64,000 nucleotides of DNA, taken from Phytopythium helicoides. Taxonomy: Eukaryota; Oomycota; Peronosporomycetes; Pythiales; Pythiaceae. This document shows positions 31,930 to 42,694 of this stretch, piece by piece (position 1 is the stretch's first letter; the number at the start of each line of letters is the position of its first letter). The position numbers were made by a program, and so were the translations under genes. A model generated the notes under the pieces. The model saw only the letters and a list, made by a program, of their open reading frames with translations, was not told the DNA's origin and made no database searches. Where the stretch lies: positions 62,001 through 126,000 of the forward strand of contig JANFNE010000028.1 of NCBI GenBank assembly GCA_024867545.1, given 5' to 3'.

Positions 31930-32661
31930 CTAGCAATAGAAGAAATCGCCTATCACGTGCCCAAATCCGCAAGTGCCTGCACCACGTGGCCCGTAGATCG
32001 CCCAAAATGGAAGCGGGTAGCGCCACCCATAGTAAGTTTTGGTACCAGCCGAGTAGCGAAACAGCGTACGGTACCCCAGTAGCTTTTGCTTGCTATCGGA
32101 ATCGCTGCTGCTCTCACTGTCGCTAGAAAACCCCGAATCCATTGGCTCTTCATCACTCAGAGCGTCCACATCGTCTAACAGATCGGTGATGCGCTTACGA
32201 AGTGTCATGCGGTCGTTCTGAACGGAAAATAACGCGGTGACTTGATTGCAGATCTTATCAAACGAGGACGAGGTTGGAGAGACTGCCAACAAGTCCAAAA
32301 TGTCGGAGGTTGCATTGCTGCGATCACCTGCCTTGAAGCCGACGATCATGTGCTCCAACGCTCGACTGAGAGAGGACATTCGTGGCTCATTGCTTCCTCC
32401 CTCAATAGCGTTCCCTCCTTCCTTGCGAATGATGATGTTGCTCTTGGTGATGACCACATTGTTGCCCACAGCGAACGTATTCTTGGTCATGAGGGGAGCG
32501 TCTCTCGACGGCAACAAAGCGTCTTGAAAGGGCATCATCGAGATATGGCCTGACGGAGTCGTCGATAATCCAGCCTTGGAAACCAGAGCTGGCGGCGCCT
32601 CAGCGTAGACAGCTGCGCCAACCAGACTAAAGAGCATGGCAACTATCTCGAAAACACCCAT
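31930..32661 (-). CDS. Small secreted protein, unknown family
   Basis: Intronless, 243 residues. The start at 32661 (MGVFEIVAMLFSLVGAAVYA) gives a signal peptide cleaved near residue 20; the frame extends upstream to 32772 but that part looks like leader DNA. The mature protein is mostly polar with a Ser/Asp/Glu-rich stretch (SGFSSDSESSSDSDSK) near 180-200. It ends in an aromatic, glycine-rich block (YYGWRYPLPFWAIYGPRG, then CGFGHVIGDFFYC) with two Cys. No RxLR or LFLAK motif was found, so it is not a classic translocated effector. It may be a wall or surface protein. Confidence 0.7.
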   Translation of the reverse strand: MGVFEIVAMLFSLVGAAVYAEAPPALVSKAGLSTTPSGHISMMPFQDALLPSRDAPLMTKNTFAVGNNVVITKSNIIIRKEGGNAIEGGSNEPRMSSLSRALEHMIVGFKAGDRSNATSDILDLLAVSPTSSSFDKICNQVTALFSVQNDRMTLRKRITDLLDDVDALSDEEPMDSGFSSDSESSSDSDSKQKLLGYRTLFRYSAGTKTYYGWRYPLPFWAIYGPRGAGTCGFGHVIGDFFYC

Positions 32662-32693
32662 GCTCGATATTGGAGAACGCGACCTGGAGAGGA

Positions 32694-32708
32694 GAAGCGA
32701 GAATGAGC
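32694..32708 (-). promoter_or_regulatory. Initiator-like element of the small secreted protein gene
   Basis: On the minus strand the site reads GCTCATTCTCGCTTC, matching the GCTCATTYYNCAWTTT initiator in its first half. It lies about 35 nt before the ATG at 32661 and supports that start. Confidence 0.4.
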
Positions 32709-32806
32709 AGCTTGCATAAAGCAATTTCCGCAAACGATATAATGTCTCATGCGAAAGTTGCCTCGCAATCATCTGGAAAAGCTCTTGAAGCCACCACCAG
32801 CTTGAG

Positions 32807-32819
32807 TCACTTCAATTTC
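32807..32819 (+). promoter_or_regulatory. Initiator-like element of the GCC2/GCC3-type gene
   Basis: TCACTTCAATTTC resembles the oomycete initiator and lies about 70 nt before the ATG at 32890. With the minus-strand site at 32694-32708 it makes a compact divergent promoter. Confidence 0.5.
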
Positions 32820-32889
32820 AACCGGTGGCAGTTGAAACTAAACGGCGCTCCGAAATAGCAGTTCGGAAAGAAGTCTTGCTGAATCAACC

Positions 32890-35800
32890 ATGGCAGTGAT
32901 ACTTCTTCTCCTCCTGCTTCTCCCTGGCGCCAATGCGCTGAGCAACTTAGCCCCAGTAACTAATCGCCAGTGCGTGCTGGAAGGGTTCTATCAAGATGGT
33001 GATCTCGCTGTCGCCGATCCGCTAGCACCTTTGTGTGCAGGAATAACAATGCGACCTTGCGAACCTGGCTACTATTGCTCGTATGCTTGCTCTTTGGTAT
33101 CGTGCCATGGCTGGTAGCTCATGCTTCTGTGCTATGTTGCAGCGGCGGGAAACGATTGCCATGTCCACCAGGAGTCTACGGCCGCGAACCTGAACTGCGC
33201 ACGCGCATGTGCTCGGCTCCATGTCCTGCTGGTTATTATTGCCCGGCAGGTACCGCAATTCCATTCGTTTGTGGCGGAGCAAACATGTATTGTCCGCTGG
33301 GCTCTGCGATTCCGACTTCTGTTCCAGTTGGCTACTTCTCGATTGGATTTTCACCAAGCACACGCATTGATGTCTCGATTTGTCAGCTGGCAGCTTTTTT
33401 GCTTGACGGAAACCAACGCAAGTGCCCAGCAGGAACATATGGTGCGGTCCCTGGATTGTCGACAAACAAGTGCTCAGGGGTCTGCCCAAGCGGTCATTAT
33501 TGCCCGATTCAAACGGCAACACCGATTCCATGTCCAGGTGGGACTTACGGGGCGATCACTGGCTTGACAACGTCTCAATGCTCTGGAAGATGTCTAGAAG
33601 GATACTACTGCCCCGCTGGCAGCGTTTCTCCGACGGAAAGGGTTTGTGGTCCCAATGCTTTTTGCCCTGAAGGCAGCAGCTCTCCATCCACGGTGAAAAA
33701 TGGTGCGTACGTGATCAACGGCAACTCTGGCGTTGCCAGCCGTGCGCTTTCATGCCCCATAGGGAGCTACTGCAGCCCATTCAACAACTCTGGAACAGCA
33801 CAACTCTGTCCAGCAGGAACTTTTGGGGGTAAAATGGGGCTAACAACATCGGCGTGCTCGGGTAAATGTGCTCGAGGACACTTCTGTCCACAAGGCAGTA
33901 CCTCTGCAGTTCAATCGCCGTGTGGATCTGTCGACGTTTACTGTCCCTGTTGGCTCCGCGATTCCGATAGCAGTATCTCCAGGATATTACACCGTTGCTG
34001 AAGATAACGAATGGTGATCCAACTTCTGCAGCGACCGAAATGACACGGTCTGCACAGGTAAGATGCCAGCCGGGTTACTATTGCATCGGTGGGAGACGAT
34101 TTCCTTGTCCAGCGGGTGCCTACGGGGGATCTTTTGGTCTTAGGACACCTCAGTGCAGTGGACTATGCTCTGCAGGCTTCTACTGCCCACAAGCAAGTAT
34201 TGTGGCGGCCGCATTCCCATGCGGAAGTAACGCCGTGTACTGTCCCGAGGGATCTCCCGCTCCACTCCCAGCTTCGAAAGGCTATTGCACGATCGGGGGC
34301 GCGCCAGCAGTAGTGACTCACAGATCAGACCAAAGGCTTGCGTTAGCTGGAGAATTTGCGTGGAAGGGAACTTGTTACCCGTGTCCTGCTGGATCGTACG
34401 GGTCACGTGATGGCGAAAGCAACCCAGCATGTGACGGAAAATGTGAGGCAGGGTATTATTGCCCACCAGGAAGCACCAGCGCTACTCAGTTTGAGTGTGG
34501 ACTCAACGCTACAGTTTTCTGTCCGCGGGGGTCTGCTGCTCCTACCACGGTCACGGACGGTTACTACACTTCTACAGGAGACGACGGACCACCTGTCTCT
34601 GTAGAGGTGATCGACAACGGGCTTCTAGCTCGAGAGTGCGGGCCAGGGCGAGTTCGGGTTGATCAAGCGAGCTCTTTGGTCGCCGTGACAAACATCTTTA
34701 TGGATCTCGTAACTGGACGGAGTCCCATCAGCGTCAGCTACAGAGATTATTTGTTTCCAGTTGCTTCCTGCGAGTTTTGCCCACTAGGAACGTTCAAGAA
34801 AACCGATGCCGGTGATGACCCCACTTTGTGCCAGTCATGCCCTCCCATGATCTCAACGAGTTCGAGCGATCGACGAACTTGTCTGTGCTACCGGCTCCCT
34901 GGCGGGTCTCCCTTTAACGTTTCGACGCAAAAATTACGCTTCGATCGAGACTTGCTCACTTGCCTTGCTGTTCCAATTGATCTTCCCGACACATCTTTGG
35001 TGACTGCCGTGAGCAGTGGCAATCCGAATGATGGCCGTGTAACTACGCGCTCTTTGCAGCTACAATGCGAGCCTGGGTACTACTGCCAACGCGGTGTGCG
35101 CTTTCCGTGTCCAGCAGGGACTTTTGGCGCCAGATGGCAGGAAACACAAAGCTCTTGTAGTGGAACATGTGCTCCAGGGTTTTTCTGCCCTCTTGCAAGC
35201 AAAAGCGCAACTGCAGTCCCTTGCGGGGATGGCCCAAGTGTTTTTTGTCCTGCCGGAAGCAAAATCCCCACACCTGTCTGGAATGGGTACTACTCAGGTT
35301 CGATCGGCGACCGCTACCCCTTTCGTACCGCGATGATCGCCAGATCCGAGATACACAGCTCGAGTGCGAGGTAGGATTCTTTTGTCAACGTGGAGAGAAA
35401 TTCTTGTGCCCAGGAGGAAGATACGGCAGGTCAAGCAGGAGAAACATCTCCGGTGTGCACCGGAGATTGTATGCGCGGTTATTACTGCCCACCTGGAAGC
35501 ACCTCGCCGACAGCAAATGAGTGTGGTGGCAACGCTAACGTTTGCCGAACTGGGTCTCCGCTCCCAGTCTCTGTCTTGGAAGGATACTACTCAATAGGAG
35601 ATTCGAACGTCACGCGATTTGATCAGCAACAGTGCGAACCAGGTTACTTTTGCATGAGCGGCATCAAGTTTCAGTGCCCAGCGGGATCGTACGGAGCTAC
35701 GTCTGGATTGAAGACACCGACGTGTTCAGGAAATGCAAGCACGGGTATTACTGCCCGTCGTATCCATTTGCGCCAAGTACCTCATCAACACAAAACGAAT

Positions 35801-36261
35801 GCGGAAACAGCAGCATGTACTGCCCAGAAGGAACAGGAAACTACCCCTTGCTTGTTTCGTCGGGATATTTCTCGGTTGGCGCGGGAGACAGCGATGGCGT
35901 CACCGATACCAGCATTATCAACTCAAGAAACACGACAAGAATCTCCCAGCAAAAGTGTCCCCAAGGATTCTATTGCCGCAATGGCATTGCCATCCGTTGC
36001 CCTCCTGGAACATACGGAGACTCGGAAGGGCTCAGCGACGTTCATTGCAGTGGATGGTGTCCAGCAGGCTACTATTGTCCATCGGGAACGAGCGACTACC
36101 GTTCCAACCCCTGTCCAGTCGGAACATACGCACCGCGAGGCTCGAGTGTATGTAATTCGTGTCCCGCAACAACGGTCGCCGACCGACTCAAACTGATGGT
36201 AGCTCGAACGCCTGGAGAAAAGCCTTGTACTCATGATAGGTCATGCTGCTATCTCGGATGA
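32890..36261 (+). CDS. Secreted cysteine-rich GCC2/GCC3-type repeat protein (frame broken by several one-base indels)
   Basis: Exon 1 32890-33080 starts with a signal peptide (MAVILLLLLLLPGANA); intron 33081-33142; then a long repeat region of roughly 1,050 codons. The repeat is C-x-PG-(Y/F)-(Y/F)-C-x(4-8)-CPAG-(T/S)-(Y/F)-G ... CSG-x-C ... GYYCP-x-GS ... CG ... YCP-x-GS-x2-P-x2-V ... GYY, the ephrin-receptor-like GCC2/GCC3 pattern. It occurs about eight to nine times. Such proteins are extracellular. The frame shifts near 33946 (+1), 34009 (+1), 35325 (-1), 35437 (+1) and 35730 (-1), while the repeat pattern runs on without loss across each, so sequence error or very recent damage is likely. 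The segment around 33390 also departs from the repeat. The last exon ends at 36261, 22 bp from the convergent EFSEC stop. No membrane anchor was seen at the end. Confidence 0.75.
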
Positions 36262-36282
36262 TAGTGAAACCTTTCACTCTCT

Positions 36283-38484
36283 TCAAAGCAGCACGACTAC
36301 GTCACCGACCTGCGCAGTCGTTCCTCCATTCGTAAGGAATACAACACGAACTTTTCCTGCCTTCCCAAACGGTTTCTCAATCTTGCCCACTTCGTCGTAC
36401 TCGGCTTGTCCCGGTTGCCCCACAGCAACTTGTCGACCCACAGCTGCTTCAGCATCATCTTGTGAATCAAACATATCCTTGATAATCACGAAGGGGTTGC
36501 GTCCATCTGCAGTTGTTTCACCTTTTAGACGTTCAATTACTCCTGTCTTTGAGCTTTCTGTTGTGTCTTGATATTCAGGTATTGATAGCTGTGGAGTGTT
36601 CGCATTAAGCGTTACCGCAGCGATCTCTTCGGTTAGTTTGTCCGCGATCGCGTCTTCAGAACTCGTGGGAGTGAACACCTCTGGGTACAGCCTGGCTACA
36701 TCTTGAAGGAGTCCACTTCGTTGTACTCGTGGACGTGTCTGCCCTCCCGTGATAGCCATTGTAGCGAAGGAAGCTGTTTGTGAGGTCTTTTTACTGTTCG
36801 ACGAAACACCTTTGCCCTTCTGCTTCGGGGGTTTAATCGACACTGGCTTCAAGAATCTCATTACAAAATCTTCACCACTCTCTGGATTTCTGGTAGGTGG
36901 GGGCGAGCTTAGCAGCTCAATGCGAAACTTACCAGCACTTCCAAAAGGTCCTGTTATTCTCCCAAGTGCGCGACTGGCTTCAAACATGACCGTCACACCG
37001 GAGTACACAGACCAGTCGACATCTTTAGCGAACATTTCACGGCCAATTACTTCACTCACGGCAGCCAAATGTCCTCGTGGTGCGACAGCCTTGTCTACAA
37101 CACCAGCACGAGACTTGACTCTACCAATGATCAATTCAGAGAGCAATGTGCTCACCATGTTTGGCATAACTTGATCCTCATTGAGTGTCACGATTGACTG
37201 AACGTGGCCGTAAAATGCGAGACGGCAGTGGTGCTTCTTCGGGTCAAGGTCCAGCCGCGAGCACACTACTAGCGCGTTTGGCGGACAGAATACATCCTGC
37301 TCAAACTGTAACAGCGCAAACAATGTTGCCCTGGTGTCCTTCGTTGCTGTATTAGTGTTGGACAGATCTTGTGCGTCGGTGCTAGCGTCCTCGACATATT
37401 CATACAGGCTTGTTGGATCGAATTCCTCGTTGACTTCGCTCTCACCAGAAGTACGACTCCCAAGCCTCGAGAAGAACGTCGCAACTGCAATGACTGTTGT
37501 ATGCCCAACTGTCGTGTGGAGCTTACCCCCACTCTTGGACACGCTTTGGAAGAACGGGATGGTCCGTACGTCGATGATCACCTGTGATACCCGCGCCATA
37601 CTTCCAGGAGAGATCGCAACGCCACGCTCCACCGTAGACGCGTCCAATCCGTTCACTCGAATACCCACACGATCTCCTTGGCGACATGCCTGTACCGGTT
37701 GTTTGAACGATTGGATGCCCTTGACCTTCTTAACCACAGCCAGGTCAGGCAGCTCAATTTCCTGCCCGACTGCGATCGACCCCGAGAGCACGGTGCCTGT
37801 CAACACTGTTCCATTTCCAGGGATCGCGAAGCAGTGGTCGATGGCAAGGCTGAAGGGGCCAGATGCGTCTCGCGTCGGAGCTAGGAGCGTCTGACGCAGC
37901 GTGTCGACCAGATCTCTCACCGCGTCTTCATCATTCGTGCTGTCTGGTGGAATCCCCACTGGAACAATGGGGATGGCGTCGACATCTAACTCCCTCCCGG
38001 CCACAAAGCTCGGCAGGTAGCGCCTCAAAAACGCCCGCACCTCCCTTGTTGTCTCGCCAATGGCTCTCTGTCGTTCCCCGGAGGCCTCCGGCAGCAGGTC
38101 CGACTTGGTGAGCGCCACGACCACGCGGTCGCCCACCGCGAGCGCCGCGACCACCAGCGACTCGATGGTTTGCGGCTGCAGCCCCTTGCGCACATCCACA
38201 ACCAGCAGCGCCAGGTCGACGATGGCCACGCCGCCGAGGATGGTCTTGAAGAGCGATGCGTGGCCTGGGCAGTCGACCAGCGTCACCTGCAGCTGCGCCA
38301 GGCGCAGCGCCGAGAATCCCAGGTCGAGCGTGACGCCGCGCGCCTGGCTCTGCGGATGCTTGTCCAGCGCCGCGGTCGACAGCGTCTGGCTCAGCGCGCG
38401 CACCAGCCGCGTCTTGCCGCTGTCCACGTGGCCCAGCACGCCCACGTTCACGTTGGCCACCGCCTGCAGCTCCATGCTTGTCAC
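36283..38484 (-). CDS. EFSEC: Selenocysteine-specific elongation factor (EFSEC/SelB)
   Basis: Intronless, 733 residues. EFSEC is the GTPase that brings selenocysteinyl-tRNA to the ribosome at recoded UGA codons, acting with SECIS RNA and its binding protein. G1 is GHVDSGKT (18-25), followed by the ARGVTLDLGFS switch region, G3 DCPGH, and G4 TKSD. The DPSGPF-like DASGPFSLAIDHCF, GNGTVLTGTVLSGSI and VKKVKGIQSF segments are the EFSEC form of domain II. KLHTTVGH and CRLAFYGHVQS follow, then domain IV with VIGREMFAKDVD. It is longer than the human protein (about 600) owing to inserts in the C-terminal half. A second ATG three codons in is equally possible. Its presence implies that this organism makes selenoproteins. 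Confidence 0.95.
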   Translation of the reverse strand: MTSMELQAVANVNVGVLGHVDSGKTRLVRALSQTLSTAALDKHPQSQARGVTLDLGFSALRLAQLQVTLVDCPGHASLFKTILGGVAIVDLALLVVDVRKGLQPQTIESLVVAALAVGDRVVVALTKSDLLPEASGERQRAIGETTREVRAFLRRYLPSFVAGRELDVDAIPIVPVGIPPDSTNDEDAVRDLVDTLRQTLLAPTRDASGPFSLAIDHCFAIPGNGTVLTGTVLSGSIAVGQEIELPDLAVVKKVKGIQSFKQPVQACRQGDRVGIRVNGLDASTVERGVAISPGSMARVSQVIIDVRTIPFFQSVSKSGGKLHTTVGHTTVIAVATFFSRLGSRTSGESEVNEEFDPTSLYEYVEDASTDAQDLSNTNTATKDTRATLFALLQFEQDVFCPPNALVVCSRLDLDPKKHHCRLAFYGHVQSIVTLNEDQVMPNMVSTLLSELIIGRVKSRAGVVDKAVAPRGHLAAVSEVIGREMFAKDVDWSVYSGVTVMFEASRALGRITGPFGSAGKFRIELLSSPPPTRNPESGEDFVMRFLKPVSIKPPKQKGKGVSSNSKKTSQTASFATMAITGGQTRPRVQRSGLLQDVARLYPEVFTPTSSEDAIADKLTEEIAAVTLNANTPQLSIPEYQDTTESSKTGVIERLKGETTADGRNPFVIIKDMFDSQDDAEAAVGRQVAVGQPGQAEYDEVGKIEKPFGKAGKVRVVFLTNGGTTAQVGDVVVLL

Positions 38485-38782
38485 CTGCGGTCACTGTTGC
38501 GAAATGGAGAATGGCTCCACGCGAGGATCGACTTCAACTTGCACTCCCGCCGGGAGAAACAGCTCACCAAGGACGCAGGTCTTGTTTCCAGGACGCCGAG
38601 TGGACCGCCAGCACTTCCCGTCCGACTCCACGCTGCTCACCGACTCTCCCTCTGGTCCCGTCTTCTTGTGCAACTAAGAAACCACTGAGCTCGGTGCTGC
38701 TGCCACTCCTCAACTTGACCCGGTCGACTCAAGCCTCCTCGTAAAAGCCCACATAGCCACAACGCTGCTGTTTCCGTTCGCC

Positions 38783-40303
38783 ATGGAGAGCGTGTTCAAG
38801 CTCGCTTCACAGGTGCTGCTGCTGCTCCTGGGTACCAAAGCGCCGGACACGAAGGAGAGGAATGTGGCAACCGAGAATCAGCTCGACCGACTCGTTCAGC
38901 CCGCAGCCAGCTTCAAGTTTGACGGAGATATACAGCCAAACATTGACTCAGCCTTTCGGGGGTCCGAGTGGACGAAGGACGAGACGCTCAACTTGGAGAT
39001 GCTCAAGGCCGGCTTCCAAAACTCGCAGTTCCACTCACTGGCAGACTTGATTGACTCTGTTGATCCTGCTTGCAATGGGAACTCACTGACCGAAGATCGA
39101 GCTAATGTGAACTCGATTGGTGCGATGCTCTGGTCAAACGACAAGGAGCGGAAAAGCTTCACACACGAGGTAAACCCACTGTGTTTGAATTTGTGTGATG
39201 TCGCAACTACGAAGTCGGCGTCTTGTATCTAGGGCCCTTGCGAGGCGTGGATCGACAAGTATCGAGTTTATAACTCGCTCAACTGCCGTGCTAGCAACCT
39301 AGAATGGCTGGCAAAGGTTCCCATTGATTTTTCGGTTTGCAAGGGAAATTGCATGTTCAAGTTCAACTGGTTGTCCACTGACTCAGCGCCGAAATGGCGG
39401 GCTTTCAGTGAGTACTGATGTGATTTCTTTCTGCTTCATCCTGCTAACTACCCCAATCCTTGGATAGAACACTGCGCTGTGTTCATGCCCACAGAGGCCA
39501 AATCAAATCCCATTATGGGGAAGCCTTATTTGCCCCATCACCACAAGATGCAAGTTCCCATCAAGTCTATTCGCCAATCCCTCGTAATAGAAGCAAACTA
39601 TGATTCCGTCGATGACAGCAGCGGAAAAACGAGTAGAATAAGTGGCAACAATACTGATGACCGGATGACCGCGAATCCGATACAAATTGAGGATGCAAGT
39701 GACTTGGCAGACTCGGAAAGTGGAGATATCAACAACTCGTATTCTACCAACACAGTGAATGGCACATCACGGACCGCCCATACAAACGATTTCGGACGAG
39801 GTACTGAAGAATTAACTGCAAATTGCAACCACGTGGGAGCCAATATGCGCTTCGAGATGGACAGTGATGCTGAACCAAAGATCCAGGAATCAAGCGCCAA
39901 CATATTCCAGAGCCAAACTACCCTCCACGATGCAGTTTCAGCTTCATCGAGATCAACTCAGCATCCAAGTGCGAATTCTCAGCTTTTTCAAGGGCATGTG
40001 GGCAGCCCAGTCATCAACACGATCGACTTTTGCAAGCCATACGAGCCGCGGTTTGCAGAACAGCGTTCTGGTGGGGATTTCGAGCTTCCAACTAACCAGC
40101 TGAGAACAATTACACCACCATTCCATGTGGACGCCCCAACTCACATGCAGCTTGCCGTCCAAGAGGAAGATATCAACGCAATTGACAATTGGATCAGCAG
40201 CGGTGAACGAACCCAATCTAGCAGAAACATCTTCAAGCATGGGATCGATCCCATGGATGTATACCGCGAAAGATTGGGGCTGCCGGATCCTCCTACAGTG
40301 TGA
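38783..40303 (+). CDS. Secreted six-cysteine protein with disordered tail, paralogue S1
   Basis: Three exons: 38783-39169, 39233-39407 and 39468-40303, giving 465 residues. Signal peptide about 1-20 (MESVFKLASQVLLLLLGTKA). The N-terminal domain of about 215 residues carries six Cys in the order PACN, GPCEAW, NC, SVCKGNC, HC. The tail (about 230-465) is Ser/Asn/Asp-rich and probably disordered. Exon boundaries and phases are the same as in the paralogues at 42695 and 45108: intron 1 just before GPCE, intron 2 after the first base of the Lys codon that precedes the last Cys. I do not recognise the family; secreted wall-associated or apoplastic roles are possible. Confidence 0.75.
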
Positions 40304-40689
40304 CTCACTTTCTCTGATCAGCGCATGTAGTGCAAGCCGAACAGCAGATATAAACGCGGTTGGCAGTCTCAAACCGCTAACCAGACAGTGAAACAACGTT
40401 TGCAACATTCAATCGTATTGTAGTTGTCGACATATTTCCAGACTTCGATGGAAGCAACAATAGTTTTAACTCAGTTTCTTCGACTATCTCACTCGGACAT
40501 GTTTGAAACTGCAATACCTATTATTTGGCAGTCCAGAATCTTTCTTCAAGGCTTAAGAAAGAAGAATGTTTGATCATTTTTTCCCCGTCAACTATCTCTT
40601 TTTAGCATCGTTCACTTGCTGTTATCTGCCCACAACGAACTTGGGCATACAACTCCTCGACTGCCACGAACTTGCTGAAATTGCCGTAG
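40304..40689. other. Intergenic, no gene seen
   Basis: About 390 bp between S1 and the decayed membrane protein gene. It probably includes the vanished 5' part of that pseudogene, but I could not align it convincingly to the intact paralogue. Confidence 0.4.
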
Positions 40690-42060
40690 AGAGAAGACTT
40701 ACAAGGCTAACCCTTTCATCATATTCCTACTATCTGGGCAATTTCATCTATTGCTGTCGTCGCGTGTAGGGTATCATTGAGTGGTTATGCACTGTCCCTG
40801 GCAATCGGATCCCCGCTCCCTTTTAGCATCGTGATGGAATCGCCGGCATGGAGCACTTTGATGGTGACGACCATGGGAATTTCGATAGCTAAGCAGCTAC
40901 GAACCAATCCGACTGTGAAGCCTCAGGTAATCGAATGGTTAGACAAGCTCATCGCAACATCCATTTTCGTTCTATGTTTAACTACGCTTTCGCGAAATTC
41001 ACATATACTGGTGCACAGATAGGTCTATCAGTTTGCTTGCAGGCGACAAAAGCACTCTACAAGTATGCGATCAAGCGCAAAATCAAGTTCAATCCGGATT
41101 TGAAGGCTGAAACTGTGATTTTAAACGTCGAGGTAATCCATGCTTTGTTTACCACCTTCAGTATGCAGAACTCAAAATCTGTTATCACACTGGTGGTAAT
41201 CGTTTTGCTGGATTCCATGGAATTCATTGCAACGTATAACGATGTCAAAAGAGTAGCACAGCAAGTTCAACATCTAGACGCTCAGCTCATATTGTTGTCC
41301 CCAGTCGGCTCTCCACATTTTAAGATTGGTAGAAGAGAATGGTTAGCATGACCGCTGACATTTGTTTACAGAAAAGTGGAAGGCGTCAGTCTAATGCCGC
41401 ATTAAAGACTCGCCGGAAAATCATTTCACTCGACTTTCGATCGAAAAAGTCCAGAAGAGAGTCCATAAGCGATGGAATGCGCAATTTCGCTTGGCCATTC
41501 AAACTCAGCAAAATAATTCCTCACGAAAGATTACCTGAAATAGCACCAAACAACCAATCAAATAGCAGACTAAAAGATACCCCCCCCCCCCCGGCTAACT
41601 TGATGAGACAGCAAATTGCTGAATCAAAACGTGATCGTCTCGATCAGGTTCAACAACTGTATCTCAATCGTGTGCTGGCACTACTACGTGTGATAGAGTT
41701 CGCTGTACTTACCGAGTTTGTCGAGTTCATTGTTCCGATGATATATGGTAAGTGTATTATGATCACATCATATGCTTTTACAGACTAATCGTTGAACAGT
41801 TGCATATATTGCAGGTTCTTCGCTCCTGCCCAACACAGCATTCTATCCGCAGCTCGGATTGTAGGGCGAATACTTAAACTCCACAGCAGAAAGTGTTGCA
41901 AGCCCTCGTCAAGCACATTTATCTCCCGGACTTGCTAGCATGTTTTTGTATTCGATCGTGGAGCTGATGTCACTTTTTTTTTTCTCGACCGGATGTTACA
42001 TCACCACGTACAATTCTCTCCTATTTCGCAACTCGCATATTTAACGACCCAGTTCTACTT
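40690..42060 (+). pseudogene. Decayed multi-pass membrane protein gene (paralogue of 46302-48216)
   Basis: Pieces in three frames match the intact gene in order: SLSGYALSLAIG (40775), FNYAF (about 40975), NVEVIHALFTTFSMQN (about 41130), VIEFAVLTEFVEFIVP (41690-41740), LPNTAFYPQL (about 41830) and YSIVELMSLF (41950), then FSPISQLAY (about 42010). There are at least two frame changes, a stop after the PQL segment, and no recognisable N-terminal third. A run of 12 C (41581-41592) and a run of T near 41970 interrupt it. The intron donor GGTAAGT after VPMIY is still visible. It sits between secreted paralogues S1 and S2. Confidence 0.8.
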
Positions 42061-42694
42061 TTGCCAAATACCCTGGACCCCATCGAACGGTCATGGGACC
42101 TACTTGTGCGGCCTCTGCCAAACATTTTCAAGTCGACCATCAGAGGTACCGATATTGACATATATCAATTGGGCGTTCCATCGCGTCCGGTGAAGCGACA
42201 AAGCCAGCAAAGCACTGCGCTGTTTAAGCAACAATGCTTGATGACCCTCGCTGAGATGATCAGCGTCACAGTGTCTTGGTGCAGGTCTACAAAATTCTTT
42301 GGGGGCTCCAATCAATGATGGCTCAATCCACTCAATAGTCTGGACGAATGCAAAGGAGAAAAAGGGAGCTGTTTACAGACTGCAACGTTGAAAATCTTAT
42401 TCTCGCTTATCTTGTCTTGTTTGCGCCGTACACGTCGAAACTCACCTATTAACCAGTGGCGACTAAGAACTAATGCCCTCACAGCCACTAGATTTCGCCC
42501 CTCGCATACTATGAGACCTCTTTAACTTCAAAGATCCCTTCTGGCTTTCCTTCTCCGAATCTTTCCCTGGCAATTCCTTCTTATTCGTGAATTTTGAAAT
42601 CTCCGGAGCAATTGTTGTATCCATCAGTCTTCAAATTGCTGCGAGATCCTCAAAAGCACCGACAAGATTCTCCATCATAGTCGAGATCAACAAC
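42061..42694. other. Intergenic, no gene seen
   Basis: About 630 bp between the pseudogene and S2. It begins with sequence that could be further relic of the pseudogene and ends with the presumed S2 promoter. No coding frame was supported. Confidence 0.5.

Noticed and set aside
31930..32661. RxLR or Crinkler effector
   Set aside because: A signal peptide is present, but no RxLR-dEER or LFLAK motif follows it.
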